Below are positions 32,863-43,741 of a DNA stretch of 64,000 nt, one piece after another. The stretch is from Gammaproteobacteria bacterium (GTDB taxonomy: Bacteria; Pseudomonadota; Gammaproteobacteria; UBA6429; Thiohalophilaceae). Under the pieces are notes generated by a model that saw only the letters and a program-made list of their open reading frames with translations, searched no databases and had not been told where the DNA came from. The translations under genes and the position numbers were made by a program. The stretch's first letter is position 1. Each line of letters starts with the position of its first letter. Location of the stretch: NCBI GenBank assembly GCA_024641475.1, contig JAHECZ010000001.1:1-64000 (forward strand), written 5' to 3'.

Positions 32863-33656
32863 GTTTTATCAACATCAATAACATCTGGAAGCAATACGAT
32901 CAGACAATTGTTCTGGAGCGCGTCTCAGCCAAAGTCGAAGCAGGCGAATTCATTACCCTCGTGGGCACATCCGGTTGCGGCAAAACGACTTTCCTGAAGA
33001 TGTTACTAGGCACGGAATCACCCAGTCGCGGTAGCATCACGATGGATAACATACCCATACCGCAAGAGCCAGGTGCCGATCGTGGCATCGTATTTCAAAA
33101 ATACTCCGTGTTTCCACATTTAACCGCATTACAGAATCTGATCCTGGCACGTGAATTTGAACGCGCTCCTCTGCTGGGTAAACTATTCGGACAGTCACGT
33201 AAAGAAGTTACCGAACAGGCTCAGGCGATGTTGACGCTGGTTGGCCTGGAACATACGGACGATCGTTATCCGCAACAATTATCCGGTGGTATGCAGCAAC
33301 GTCTTGCAATTGCGCAAGCCTTAATGAAACAACCAAAAATATTATTATTAGATGAACCTTTTGGCGCACTCGATCCAGGAATTCGTGCCGATATGCATCA
33401 GTTGATTCTGAAGATATGGCAGCAAACCAGGGTAAATATTTTCATGATCACCCATGACCTCAAGGAAGGTTTTTACCTCGGTACGCGTCTATGGGTGTTT
33501 GACAAGGTGCGCTACGATCCACAGGCACCCAATGCCTATGGTGCAACCATTACCTATGATATCCCTTTAGGTCATACTGACCGGAATACCTACAAGGAGA
33601 TTAACGAATCACTACACCACAGCGATACACTTGTGACGAGGACTGAGCATGAATAA
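32859..33656 (+). CDS. ABC transporter ATP-binding protein
   Basis: GTSGCGKTT, LSGGMQQRLAIAQAL, ILLLDEPFGALD. Confidence 0.93.
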   Translation: MSFININNIWKQYDQTIVLERVSAKVEAGEFITLVGTSGCGKTTFLKMLLGTESPSRGSITMDNIPIPQEPGADRGIVFQKYSVFPHLTALQNLILAREFERAPLLGKLFGQSRKEVTEQAQAMLTLVGLEHTDDRYPQQLSGGMQQRLAIAQALMKQPKILLLDEPFGALDPGIRADMHQLILKIWQQTRVNIFMITHDLKEGFYLGTRLWVFDKVRYDPQAPNAYGATITYDIPLGHTDRNTYKEINESLHHSDTLVTRTEHE

Positions 33657-34389
33657 CACAGGCTTACTCTATACCGATACATTGGCCGGTGGTTGTCACT
33701 GGTCGATGCGCATGCGCCGCGGCACGTCGTTGCGATTGATCGATACTGACGGCGGCGCGAACGTGGGCATGCTGTTTTATAATCCGGACAATCAGCTGGA
33801 GCGTTACAATGCACCAGACACATTAAAATGTCAGCACACCTTCAAACTCACCAAAGGCAATTGCCTGTACTCGGATATGGGTCGGATATTCTGTTCCATC
33901 ATCGACGACAGTCTGGGCTGGCATGAAACTATTTGCGGTAATAGCACGGCCGCCATCGTCAAACATCGTTGGGGTGAGCACACCTATCAGAGCCACCGCA
34001 ATGATTGGTATCAAAATGGCAACAACAGCTTTCTGATTGAATTGGCAAAATATGGTCTGGGCAAACGCGATATGGCCGCAAATGTGAATTTCTTCAGCAA
34101 GGTTGAGGTTGCCGATAGTGGTGAGTTACGCTATGCACCCAATCACAGTAAGGCTGGCGATTATGTGACGCTACGTTTTGAAATGGATACCTTGGTGGTA
34201 TTTCATACCTGTCCGCATCCATTAAATCCTGCTACTGATTATCCCCGCAAACCGATACAGTATGAAATACATACTGCCACTGTACCGGGTGATAACGATT
34301 TTTGTAAATACTCTCGGCCTGAGAACCAGCGGGGATTTGAAAACACACGTTTGTATCATCTCAATCAGGGGACATGCACCCATGATTAA
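33649..34389 (+). CDS. DUF1989 urea-carboxylase-associated protein (carboxyguanidine deiminase subunit type)
   Basis: DUF1989-like sequence; overlapping gene pair upstream of carboxylase. Confidence 0.85.
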   Translation: MNNTGLLYTDTLAGGCHWSMRMRRGTSLRLIDTDGGANVGMLFYNPDNQLERYNAPDTLKCQHTFKLTKGNCLYSDMGRIFCSIIDDSLGWHETICGNSTAAIVKHRWGEHTYQSHRNDWYQNGNNSFLIELAKYGLGKRDMAANVNFFSKVEVADSGELRYAPNHSKAGDYVTLRFEMDTLVVFHTCPHPLNPATDYPRKPIQYEIHTATVPGDNDFCKYSRPENQRGFENTRLYHLNQGTCTHD

Positions 34390-35020
34390 GGCCAGTAATC
34401 TGCAAGCTGAACTGGCGACCTTTCGTAAAATCGTCCCCGCAGGAGACTATTTCATGCAAGTGATGAAGCAGGGTCAAACCATACGCATCCTGGACCTCGA
34501 AGGCAATCAGGCAGCTGATACATTATTTTACAATGCCAATGATCCGACTGAACGTTACAGTGCTATGGATACGATCCGCGAACAAGGTAATGTCTATCTG
34601 ACAGCAGGGACGAAGTTACTTTCTAACGAAGGAAACCTGCTGTTGGAGATTGTCGCCGATACCTGTGGTCGACATGACACCCTCGGCGGTGCCTGCGCAA
34701 CGGAAAGCAATACCGTGCGTTATGCCCTGGAGAAAAAAAGCATGCACGCCTGCCGTGACAGCTGGATGCTGGCCGTAGCCGAGAACGAACAATTTGGCAT
34801 GAGCAAGCGCGATATCACCCATAATATTAATTTTTTTATGAACGTACCCGTCACCTCTGACGGCGGCTTGACATTCGCTGATGGGATTTCAGCGGCCGGC
34901 AAATACGTCGAATTACGTGCAGCGATGGATGTCATTGTGTTAATCTCCAACTGCCCACAATTGAACAATCCATGTAACGGCTATAATCCAACACCGATCG
35001 AAGTTTTGATCTGGGATTGA
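34382..35020 (+). CDS. DUF1989 urea-carboxylase-associated protein (second subunit type)
   Basis: [32 protein letters not shown]; paralogue of preceding gene; start at 34382. Confidence 0.85.
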   Translation: MIKASNLQAELATFRKIVPAGDYFMQVMKQGQTIRILDLEGNQAADTLFYNANDPTERYSAMDTIREQGNVYLTAGTKLLSNEGNLLLEIVADTCGRHDTLGGACATESNTVRYALEKKSMHACRDSWMLAVAENEQFGMSKRDITHNINFFMNVPVTSDGGLTFADGISAAGKYVELRAAMDVIVLISNCPQLNNPCNGYNPTPIEVLIWD

Positions 35021-35111
35021 TCGGTAACGAATAACCACATCAGCGGGACGACTCGCATGATGCATGATAATGGTGAGACGGCTCACCCGTAAATATATTG
35101 GGCACCATCCC

Positions 35112-38100
35112 ATGTTTAATAAAGTCTTGATTGCCAATCGCGGTGCCATCGCTACCCGTATCATTCGCACCTTGCGGCGCATGGGCATTCGTTCCATCGC
35201 CGTGTATGCCCAGGCCGATATCGATTCGTTGCACGTCACCCAGGCCGACGAAGCCTATTCACTCGGCGAAGGCCGTGCCAGCGATACGTATTTGAATCAG
35301 GATAAATTGTTAGATATCGCCAAACGCACCGGTGCAGAGGCAATTCACCCGGGTTATGGTTTCTTGAGTGAGAACCCCGATTTTGTCAGCCGTTGCGAAG
35401 CCCAGGGTATTTGCTTTATCGGGCCAACACCGGAACAAATGTGTGCTTTTGGTTTAAAACATACTGCACGCACACTGGCACGTCAAAATAATCTGCCGTT
35501 ACTGCCCGGTAGCGAACTATTAACTGATATTGCCGAAGCCCTGCAAACTGCAATTGAGATCGGCTATCCGGTGATGCTCAAAAGTACCGCCGGCGGTGGT
35601 GGAATTGGTATGCAGCTCTGCCGCAACCCCGATGAATTATCCCGTGGATTTGATTCGGTCCGCCGCCTGAGTGAAAACAATTTTTCCAACAGTGGCGTAT
35701 TCCTGGAAAAATTTATCGGACGGGCGCGTCATATTGAAGTGCAGATCTTCGGTGATGGTCATGGTCATGCCGTCGCACTGGGTGAACGCGATTGCTCATC
35801 ACAACGCCGCAACCAAAAAGTTATCGAAGAAACTCCGGCGCCGGGACTCACCGCAGCCGCACGTGCCGAATTACACGCCACGGCGGTGCGCTTGATGCAA
35901 GCCGTCCAATACCGAAATGCTGGGACCGTTGAATTTGTTTACGATCAGCAAACGCAACAGTTTTATTTTCTGGAGGTGAATACTCGTTTACAGGTTGAAC
36001 ATGGTGTTACCGAACAAGTATATGGTGTTGATTTAGTTGAATGGATGCTGCAATTAGCCGCTGATGATATGGCCACGTTACCACCAGTGCCCGAACCCAC
36101 AGGTCATGCAATCCAGGTTCGCCTCTATGCCGAAGATCCCTTCAAGGATTTTCAACCCTGTGCAGGATTACTCAGTCATGTCTGCTTCCCGCAACAAGAA
36201 AATCTACGTGTGGATCACTGGATCGACAGTGGCAGCGAGATATCACCCTATTTTGATCCGATGCTGGCAAAAATCATTTGTACCGGCATGAATCGTGAGC
36301 AAGCACGCCAGGAGTTGGTCGGCGCACTAACCGCAACGCAACTGTATGGCATCGAAACCAATCGTGAATATCTTTGCGCTGTGCTCAACAGTGATGAATT
36401 TATGCACGGTCGCATCACGACCCGATTTTTAAATGGCTTTACCTATCAGCCGCAAACATTCGACGTGCTTAGCGCAGGAACCATGACCACGATACAGGAT
36501 TATCCTGGCCGTACAGGTTACTGGCATGTAGGGGTCCCGCCATCTGGCCCCTATGATCCGTATTCATTCCAACTGGGCAATCGTTTACTGGAAAATCCGG
36601 TGAATTGCGCAGGGCTGGAACTGACCTTGAATGGACCGACCTTGCGTTTTAACACCGCTACGCAGATCGTGCTAACCGGTGCAAGCATGCAGGCAATGCT
36701 GGATGAATCAGCCATACCCTTCTGGGAAGTGATTTCTATCCGGGCAGGACAAACGCTAAAACTCGGCAAGGTCAGCGTCGCTGGTGCACGGGCCTATCTG
36801 TTGATTAAAGATGGTATTCAATGTCCAACATATTTAGATGCGCGTGCTACTTTCACCTTGGGGCAATTTGGTGGTCACACCGGGCGTGCCTTGCGCGCCG
36901 GTGATGTATTACATCTGCAGAGCAGCACTACAACCGCGCCAACATCGTCGCTTCCTGATGCACTCCGACCCGATATTTCTACCGACTGGACCTTGCGGGT
37001 GATCTATGGGCCCCACGGTGCACCGGAATTTTTTACCCCACGTGACATCGAGATCTTTTTTGCCAGCATCTGGGAAGTTCATTACAATTCCAGCCGCACC
37101 GGAATCCGTCTGGTTGGACCCAAACCGCAATGGGCGCGCCGCGATGGTGGTGAAGCCGGTATGCATCCGTCGAACATTCACGATAACGCCTATGCGATCG
37201 GCGCGATTGATTTTACCGGTGACATGCCAGTCATCCTTGGGCCCGATGGTCCCTCACTGGGTGGTTTTGTTTGTCCTGCCACTGTGGTGACAGCAGATCA
37301 CTGGAAGCTCGGACAACTCAAGGCCGGCGATAAAATCCGCTTCGAGCCGATTAGCATCGCGGATGCGGTGGCACTCGAACAGGCACAGTGCCAACAAATT
37401 CAAACATTACAAACCGTCAAATGTCATACCACCACCGCTCCCCTAACGTCGCCTGTCGTGAAAGAAATTTCGGCGGATATCCACGGTGTGCAGATCACCT
37501 ATCGACCGGCGGGTGATCATTTTCTGCTGGTCGAATATGGTCCCATGGTACTGGACATTGCATTACGATTTCGCGTACACGCCTTGATGTTATGGCTGCA
37601 GGATCATAAACCGGGTGGAATGCGTGAACTGACACCGGGAATTCGTTCGCTACAAATTCATTACGACAGTACCACGCTGCCGATTGATGATTTATTAGAC
37701 TTATTGCAACAAGCAGAATTAAGTTTGCAGAACATCGATGATTTGGAATTGCCTTCACGTATCGTGCATTTACCGTTGAGCTGGGATGATGCGGCCTGTC
37801 AACTCGCAGTCAACAAGTACATGCAGTCGGTCCGCAAGGATGCACCCTGGTGTCCGAGCAATATCGAGTTCATCCGCCGCATCAACGGCTTAGAGAGTAT
37901 CGACGCCGTAAAACGCATTGTGTTTGATGCCAGCTATCTTGTCATGGGACTGGGTGATGTCTATCTCGGCGCACCGGTCGCAACACCGCTGGATCCACGT
38001 CACCGCCTGGTCACAACCAAATATAATCCCGCGCGAACCTGGACCGCGGAAAACTCGGTTGGCATCGGCGGATCGTACTTATGTGTGTACGGCATGGAAG

Positions 38101-38705
38101 GCCCAGGTGGCTATCAATTCGTCGGTCGGACCCTGCAAATGTGGAATCGCTATCACCGCACCGAGGCATTCGACCAACCCTGGCTGTTGCGCTTTTTTGA
38201 TCAAATAAAATTCTATCCAGTCAGTGGCGAAGAACTCCTGCAGATCCGCACGGATTTTCCCAAGGGACGTTATCCACTGCAGATTGAATCTACCACCTTC
38301 AAACTCAAAGACTATCAGGCGTATCTGGCAACACATCATGACAGCATCACGCAATTCACCCAGCAACGGGAGCAAGCCTTTGCGACCGAACTGGAACGCT
38401 GGATTCAATCCGGCCAGATCAACTTTGAATCGGGTCAGGAACTGACCATTGATAAGGCTGAAGAACACACACTGCCGGATAACTGCACCGCCATCGAAAG
38501 TCCCGTGGCGGGCAATATTTGGAAGCTGCTGGTCAACCAAGGTGATAAAATCAGCGCAGGTCAACCATTGGTGATTCTCGAATCGATGAAAATGGAAATT
38601 GAAATTACCGCACCCCATGCCGGCAGTGTCTATGCCATTACCCGGCAAGAAGGCAACCAGGTCAACGCCGGTCAAGCGCTACTCATTGTGCAGGCAGATG
38701 AATGA
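35112..38705 (+). CDS. Urea/guanidine carboxylase (biotin-dependent)
   Basis: Biotin carboxylase domain (FNKVLIANRGAIATRI), KipI/KipA-like carboxyltransferase domains (GPDGPSLGGFVCPA), biotinyl ESMKMEIE. Confidence 0.93.
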   Translation: MFNKVLIANRGAIATRIIRTLRRMGIRSIAVYAQADIDSLHVTQADEAYSLGEGRASDTYLNQDKLLDIAKRTGAEAIHPGYGFLSENPDFVSRCEAQGICFIGPTPEQMCAFGLKHTARTLARQNNLPLLPGSELLTDIAEALQTAIEIGYPVMLKSTAGGGGIGMQLCRNPDELSRGFDSVRRLSENNFSNSGVFLEKFIGRARHIEVQIFGDGHGHAVALGERDCSSQRRNQKVIEETPAPGLTAAARAELHATAVRLMQAVQYRNAGTVEFVYDQQTQQFYFLEVNTRLQVEHGVTEQVYGVDLVEWMLQLAADDMATLPPVPEPTGHAIQVRLYAEDPFKDFQPCAGLLSHVCFPQQENLRVDHWIDSGSEISPYFDPMLAKIICTGMNREQARQELVGALTATQLYGIETNREYLCAVLNSDEFMHGRITTRFLNGFTYQPQTFDVLSAGTMTTIQDYPGRTGYWHVGVPPSGPYDPYSFQLGNRLLENPVNCAGLELTLNGPTLRFNTATQIVLTGASMQAMLDESAIPFWEVISIRAGQTLKLGKVSVAGARAYLLIKDGIQCPTYLDARATFTLGQFGGHTGRALRAGDVLHLQSSTTTAPTSSLPDALRPDISTDWTLRVIYGPHGAPEFFTPRDIEIFFASIWEVHYNSSRTGIRLVGPKPQWARRDGGEAGMHPSNIHDNAYAIGAIDFTGDMPVILGPDGPSLGGFVCPATVVTADHWKLGQLKAGDKIRFEPISIADAVALEQAQCQQIQTLQTVKCHTTTAPLTSPVVKEISADIHGVQITYRPAGDHFLLVEYGPMVLDIALRFRVHALMLWLQDHKPGGMRELTPGIRSLQIHYDSTTLPIDDLLDLLQQAELSLQNIDDLELPSRIVHLPLSWDDAACQLAVNKYMQSVRKDAPWCPSNIEFIRRINGLESIDAVKRIVFDASYLVMGLGDVYLGAPVATPLDPRHRLVTTKYNPARTWTAENSVGIGGSYLCVYGMEGPGGYQFVGRTLQMWNRYHRTEAFDQPWLLRFFDQIKFYPVSGEELLQIRTDFPKGRYPLQIESTTFKLKDYQAYLATHHDSITQFTQQREQAFATELERWIQSGQINFESGQELTIDKAEEHTLPDNCTAIESPVAGNIWKLLVNQGDKISAGQPLVILESMKMEIEITAPHAGSVYAITRQEGNQVNAGQALLIVQADE

Positions 38706-40498
38706 TGGACATGACCATTACTGGTTTACTGCATGCCTATCATAGCGGACAAGCAACTCCGGATTACGTAATTGATAGCCTGTTGTCACGTGCGGCGCAA
38801 TTTGATGATCACAACATCTGGATTCAGCGTTTAACCCGAGCACAACTCGAGCCCTATTTAGCGCGGCTACGGCAATGCGCGCCTGAATCGTTGCCCTTAT
38901 ACGGGATTCCGTTTGCGATAAAAGATAATATCGATCTCGCCGGTATTCCTACCACGGCTGCCTGTACCGCTTTTGCGTATACACCAACGGAGTCCGCCTT
39001 TGCGGTACAACAATTGATTGACGCCGGCGCGATCCCCCTGGGTAAAACCAATCTGGATCAATTTGCGACCGGACTGGTTGGGACACGCTCTCCTTATGGA
39101 GCATGTCATAATGCATTCGATCAAGGTTTTATTTCCGGTGGTTCGAGTTCCGGTTCAGCCGTCGCAACCGCTTTAGGTTTGGTGGCATTTGCATTGGGTA
39201 CCGATACCGCCGGTTCGGGGCGAGTGCCTGCCGCCTTCAATAATTTAATCGGTGTTAAACCCAGTCGCGGAATAATTAGCACTCGCGGTGTGGTACCGGC
39301 CTGTCGTAGTCTGGATTGCGTCAGTGTGTTCGCACTGACCACCGATGATGCCAATACTGTATTACAACACATAACAAAGTTTGATCCGCAAGATAGTTAT
39401 GCCCGTCCGAATCCTTTCGCTAACAATCATCGCCATTATGGGTTGCACACCGGTGAATTCACCTTTGGCGTGCCGGTTGCCACCCAATTGGAATTTTTTG
39501 GCGATAGCAACGCACAAAAACTTTTTGCCAAATCGATCAGCCATTTGGAAAGTCTGGGAGGATGCAAATGCGAGATCGATTTCACCCCTTTTCTGCAAGC
39601 GGCACGCTTGCTGTATGAAGGACCCTGGGTAGCTGAGCGCTTTGTCGCAACTGAATCCATCATTACCTCACAGCCCGACGCACTGCTACCAGTGATCAAC
39701 GCCATCATCGGTTCGGCACGCGATCTCTCCGCTATCGATGCATTCAAAGCCATCTATCGGTTGCAAGACTGTAAGCGTCACGCTGACACACTGATGAATA
39801 CGCTCGATTTCCTGGTAACACCGACGGCAGCGACGATTTATACCATTGTGCAAATCAATGCCGATCCGATCCGCCTGAACAGCCAGTTGGGTTATTACAC
39901 TAATTATATGAATCTGCTGGACTACGCCGCCGTCGCGGTACCTGCCGGTTACTTGGAAAATGGTTTGCCGTGGGGCATCACCTTGGTCGGTCCAGCCATG
40001 TCGGATCGACGCTTATTAAGCTTTGCCAACCGTTGGCAACAAACCTTGCAGTTACCATTAGGCGCAACACAACAAGTCTTGCCAGCATCACAAACGCACC
40101 GCATCACAACGCATGCTACGATTCCGGTGGTTGTCGCCGGTGCCCATTTGAATGGCCTGCCACTCAATTGGCAATTACGTGAACGCGGCGCCAGTTTCGT
40201 CATGACAACAACAACATCCAAGGCCTATCAGATGTATGCATTGGCCGGTGGCCCACCCTATCGTCCTGGTTTGATTCGCGATACACAACAGGGAGCCGCG
40301 ATCGATGTCGAAGTCTGGGAAATCCCGGCGGCAGAATTTGGCGGCTTTGTCGCCGCAATTCCCGCACCACTGGGAATTGGTAAAATCGAACTGGCCGATG
40401 GACGCTGGTTAACCGGTTTTATCTGTGAAGGCTATGCGATTGCAGATGCAAAGGAGATTACCGAATTCGGTGGCTGGCGAAAATATATAAAGTCGTAA
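38702..40498 (+). CDS. atzF: Allophanate hydrolase
   Basis: Amidase signature GGSSSGSAVATALGLVAFALGTDTAGSGRVPAAFNN plus C-terminal allophanate hydrolase domain; overlaps carboxylase. Confidence 0.9.
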   Translation: MMDMTITGLLHAYHSGQATPDYVIDSLLSRAAQFDDHNIWIQRLTRAQLEPYLARLRQCAPESLPLYGIPFAIKDNIDLAGIPTTAACTAFAYTPTESAFAVQQLIDAGAIPLGKTNLDQFATGLVGTRSPYGACHNAFDQGFISGGSSSGSAVATALGLVAFALGTDTAGSGRVPAAFNNLIGVKPSRGIISTRGVVPACRSLDCVSVFALTTDDANTVLQHITKFDPQDSYARPNPFANNHRHYGLHTGEFTFGVPVATQLEFFGDSNAQKLFAKSISHLESLGGCKCEIDFTPFLQAARLLYEGPWVAERFVATESIITSQPDALLPVINAIIGSARDLSAIDAFKAIYRLQDCKRHADTLMNTLDFLVTPTAATIYTIVQINADPIRLNSQLGYYTNYMNLLDYAAVAVPAGYLENGLPWGITLVGPAMSDRRLLSFANRWQQTLQLPLGATQQVLPASQTHRITTHATIPVVVAGAHLNGLPLNWQLRERGASFVMTTTTSKAYQMYALAGGPPYRPGLIRDTQQGAAIDVEVWEIPAAEFGGFVAAIPAPLGIGKIELADGRWLTGFICEGYAIADAKEITEFGGWRKYIKS

Positions 40499-40502
40499 TC
40501 TT

Positions 40503-41189
40503 TCAGCGCCGCCGCCGCGGATGTTTACGCCGATATTGTTCCAGTTGCGATAACGTCACCGTCCGCGCAATATCCTGACTCTTGCGAATATGCGCAATCA
40601 TCGCCTCTTTGGCCCGGGCAACATCCCGCTGCTGAATAAAACAAATAATATCGAAATGTTCCTGATAGGTATCCCGGATACTTTTTTCATCGGGAAAACC
40701 CAGCATGCGAACCGGTCGAATACGATTATTCACATTCTGCAAATATTCCAGCAATACCGGATTGTTACTGCCTTTGGCGATAATTGTATGAAAACTTTCC
40801 TCTTTGTTTTTGATGTGGTCAAGCTCATAACGCATGGTTTTGAGATTTGCCGGATACCAGTCATCCGCGAATTCCTGTAACTCCTCATCCGTCATGTGCT
40901 CACAGGCCAATTCCACTGTCATGGCTTCCAGCGCAACACGCACCGTGTAATAGTCGCTGATTAACCCAATATCGACTTGTCGGACATAACAACCCTGTTT
41001 GGGTCGAATCGTGATCAAACCTTCCACTTCCAGGCGTTTCAATGCCTCACGGATCGGCGTGCGGCTAATCTTGTAGGTCTCTGCCAATTCGGTTTCCGTC
41101 ACACGTGCACCCGGGAACAAATCAAAGTTAATGATTTGTTGCCACAGATCCTGATAGATCTCTTGTGTATTTAAACGTTTTTTACGCAA
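40503..41189 (-). CDS. GntR-family (FCD) transcriptional regulator
   Basis: N-terminal wHTH ETELAETYKISRTPIREALKRLEVEGLITIRPKQGCYV; FCD-like C-terminus. Confidence 0.92.
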   Translation of the reverse strand: MRKKRLNTQEIYQDLWQQIINFDLFPGARVTETELAETYKISRTPIREALKRLEVEGLITIRPKQGCYVRQVDIGLISDYYTVRVALEAMTVELACEHMTDEELQEFADDWYPANLKTMRYELDHIKNKEESFHTIIAKGSNNPVLLEYLQNVNNRIRPVRMLGFPDEKSIRDTYQEHFDIICFIQQRDVARAKEAMIAHIRKSQDIARTVTLSQLEQYRRKHPRRRR

Positions 41190-41441
41190 CGCTGCCGACT
41201 CCCTAATATCAATACTCTAGTGCAAATTGATAACACTGTAACGCGCTATTGCTGTTTATCAAGCATTGCACACTCACGCAGCATGGCGCTGCCTGTATGT
41301 ACCAATATAGTGCGATTTTTATCGCTATCGCAGCAACCTGGCTTGACCTGATCAAACCCCATATCATAATTTATTCCATATATTACAGTTAGTTACAAAA
41401 TATCAGGTGCCCACAGAAGCGATTGGGGAAAATTGGCACAT

Positions 41442-41474
41442 GCCATGCAACGTTGTATACAACAGCAACATGGC
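41442..41474. promoter_or_regulatory. Candidate GntR operator: nested inverted repeats GCCATG-caac-GTTGTATACAAC-agcaa-CATGGC
   Basis: 12-bp perfect palindrome (41452-41463) inside a near-coaxial 6-bp inverted repeat, in the divergent gntR/BMP intergenic region. Confidence 0.65.
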
Positions 41475-41539
41475 GCAACACACATGTTACCCATTTTTTG
41501 ACTCGTCTATTTACAACAACCCAGTTTGGAGGATCTCCT

Positions 41540-42676
41540 GTGAGCAAAGATAAAATCAATCTCAGTCGGCGTAATCTGTTAAAAGGCATTACCGCTGCGG
41601 GTGCCGCCAGTGTGATGGGTGGCTTTGGTATGTCCACGGCCTGGGCTGCGCCCAAGAGCGTCAATATGGGTTTTATCTATGTCGGTCCGCGCGATGACTA
41701 TGGTTATAACCAGTCACATTTCGAAGGAAAATCCGCCGTCGCCAAACTGGATTGGGTCAAGGCCTTTGATGAAGAAAATGTTCCGGAAACCATTGAAGTA
41801 GTGAAAACCATGGAAAGTATGATTAACCTGAACGGCGCGCAAGTATTATTCCCGACGTCGTTTGGTTATTTTGATCCGTTTATTCTCAAAACCGCCGCCA
41901 AATATCCCCAAGTGATGTTTCTGCACTGCGGTGGTTTGTGGGATGCCAGCAAGCATCCGAAAAATGTCGGTAGTTATTTTGGCTATATCGATGAGCCGGT
42001 CTATTTATCTGGCGTGATCGCCGGCCATATGTCAAAAACCGGGAAGTTAGGCTACATCGCCGCGATTCCTATTCCACAGGTGTTGCGTAATATCAATAGT
42101 TTTACGTTGGGGGCCCGCAGTGTCAATCCAAAAATCACGACTCACGTTGTGTTCACCGGTGGTTGGTCAAATCCGGTCAAAGAAGCTGAAGCCGCCAATA
42201 GCATGGCCGACCAGGGTATTGACGTATTAACCTGCCACGTCGATAGCCCCAAGGTCGTGGTACAAACTGCCGAAAAGCGTGGCATCATGTGCTGCGGTTA
42301 TCACACCGATCAATCTGTATTGGCGCCAAAAGGATTTTTAACCGGTGCAGAATGGAACTGGAGCAAAGTCTATTCTGACTATGCCGAGATGATCAAAACC
42401 GGCAAGACCATTCCCAATCTGGTTCGTGGTGGATTAAAAGAAGGCATTGTAAAAAGTTCGCCCTATGGCAAAGTTGTCACGGCCAAAGCCAAAGTGCATG
42501 CCGACAAGATCCGTAAACAGTTCATGGATGGCTCGATGGTAGTCTACAAAGGCCCACTCAAGGATAACACCGGCAAAATTGTCATCCCGGCAGGCAAGCA
42601 ACACACGCAAACTGACATCGCCCTGGAAAGCATGAACTGGTTGGTCGAAGGTGTCATCGGAACGACCAAGAGCTAA
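41540..42676 (+). CDS. BMP-family ABC transporter substrate-binding protein (Tat-type signal, GTG start)
   Basis: SRRNLLKGITAAGAASVMGG signal; GGAGG RBS; BMP-like body. Confidence 0.88.
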   Translation: MSKDKINLSRRNLLKGITAAGAASVMGGFGMSTAWAAPKSVNMGFIYVGPRDDYGYNQSHFEGKSAVAKLDWVKAFDEENVPETIEVVKTMESMINLNGAQVLFPTSFGYFDPFILKTAAKYPQVMFLHCGGLWDASKHPKNVGSYFGYIDEPVYLSGVIAGHMSKTGKLGYIAAIPIPQVLRNINSFTLGARSVNPKITTHVVFTGGWSNPVKEAEAANSMADQGIDVLTCHVDSPKVVVQTAEKRGIMCCGYHTDQSVLAPKGFLTGAEWNWSKVYSDYAEMIKTGKTIPNLVRGGLKEGIVKSSPYGKVVTAKAKVHADKIRKQFMDGSMVVYKGPLKDNTGKIVIPAGKQHTQTDIALESMNWLVEGVIGTTKS

Positions 42677-42697
42677 CAGCGGAACGCTTGACACGCT

Positions 42698-43741
42698 ATG
42701 TGGAGTTATATTGAGTCAATCGCCATTCCCGTCGCGGCGCTGTTGCTCTCCCTGGTTATTTTTAGCGTCTTCATTTTATTTTCTGGCGCTAATGCCATCG
42801 ACGTCCTGGAAGCAATTTTCCGGGGCGCGTTTGGTAGCTGGTTTTCCTGGCAAAATACCCTGGTGCGCGCAGCCCCGTTAATGTTAACGGCAATATGCAC
42901 TGCACTCCCCGCGCGTATTGGATTGATCGTGATCGGCGGCGAAGGTGCCATGGTTGCTGGGGGACTGGCTGCGGCCATGATCGGCATCGCCCTGAATGGG
43001 TTACCCCCGCTGTTGGTCATATCGAGCATGGTGCTCACCGGGTCACTCATCGGTGGCTTATGGATTGCCGCAGTCGGCGCCTTCAAACATTATCGCAACG
43101 TCAACGAGACCATCAGCTCGTTGTTATTAAATTATATCGCGATTGCGGTGCTGAATTTCCTGGTACTGGGAATCTTGCGCGACCCCGCCAGTTTGAACAA
43201 ACCCTCTTCTTATCCAATTGGCGATGCCAATATGATCGGCAATATTGGTGACACGTCGATCCACGGCGGTTTAATCTTTGGTGTCGTCACTTGTTTGATT
43301 TTATGGTTTGTCATGCGTCGTACCACGTTTGGATTTGCAGTCGACATGATCGGCGGGAATCGCCGTGCGGCACAACTCTCCGGTCTGGCCGTAGGTAAAC
43401 TGGTGATCGTGACCTGTTTTATTGCCGGTGCAGCAGCTGGCCTCGCCGGTATGATTGAAATTGCTGCTGTACAAGGTCGTGCCAATACGTCATTGAATGC
43501 GGGTTACGGCTACGCCGGTATTCTGGTGGCATTTCTGGCACGACATAATCCGCTCGCCATTATTCCCGTGGCATTGTTACTCGGCGGTATTCGCGCCAGC
43601 AGTGGCTTGCTACAACGCAATTTCGATCTGCCTGATGCAACGACACTGGTACTGCAAGGTATTATTTTTATCGTCATTCTCGCCAGCGAAGCCTTCTATG
43701 GCAAATTGAATTGGTTTAAGCCCAAGGTGGTCACGGCGTGA
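42698..43741 (+). CDS. BMP/nucleoside-type ABC transporter permease 1
   Basis: Multi-TM; IGLIVIGGEGAMVAGG, LNYIAIAVLNFLV, GYGYAGILVAFLARHNPL. Confidence 0.9.
   Translation: MWSYIESIAIPVAALLLSLVIFSVFILFSGANAIDVLEAIFRGAFGSWFSWQNTLVRAAPLMLTAICTALPARIGLIVIGGEGAMVAGGLAAAMIGIALNGLPPLLVISSMVLTGSLIGGLWIAAVGAFKHYRNVNETISSLLLNYIAIAVLNFLVLGILRDPASLNKPSSYPIGDANMIGNIGDTSIHGGLIFGVVTCLILWFVMRRTTFGFAVDMIGGNRRAAQLSGLAVGKLVIVTCFIAGAAAGLAGMIEIAAVQGRANTSLNAGYGYAGILVAFLARHNPLAIIPVALLLGGIRASSGLLQRNFDLPDATTLVLQGIIFIVILASEAFYGKLNWFKPKVVTA

Noticed and set aside
35112-38705. Calling this a true urea carboxylase
   Set aside because: Guanidine-I riboswitch and DUF1989 pair favour guanidine carboxylase; left as urea/guanidine carboxylase because the discriminating residue could not be checked
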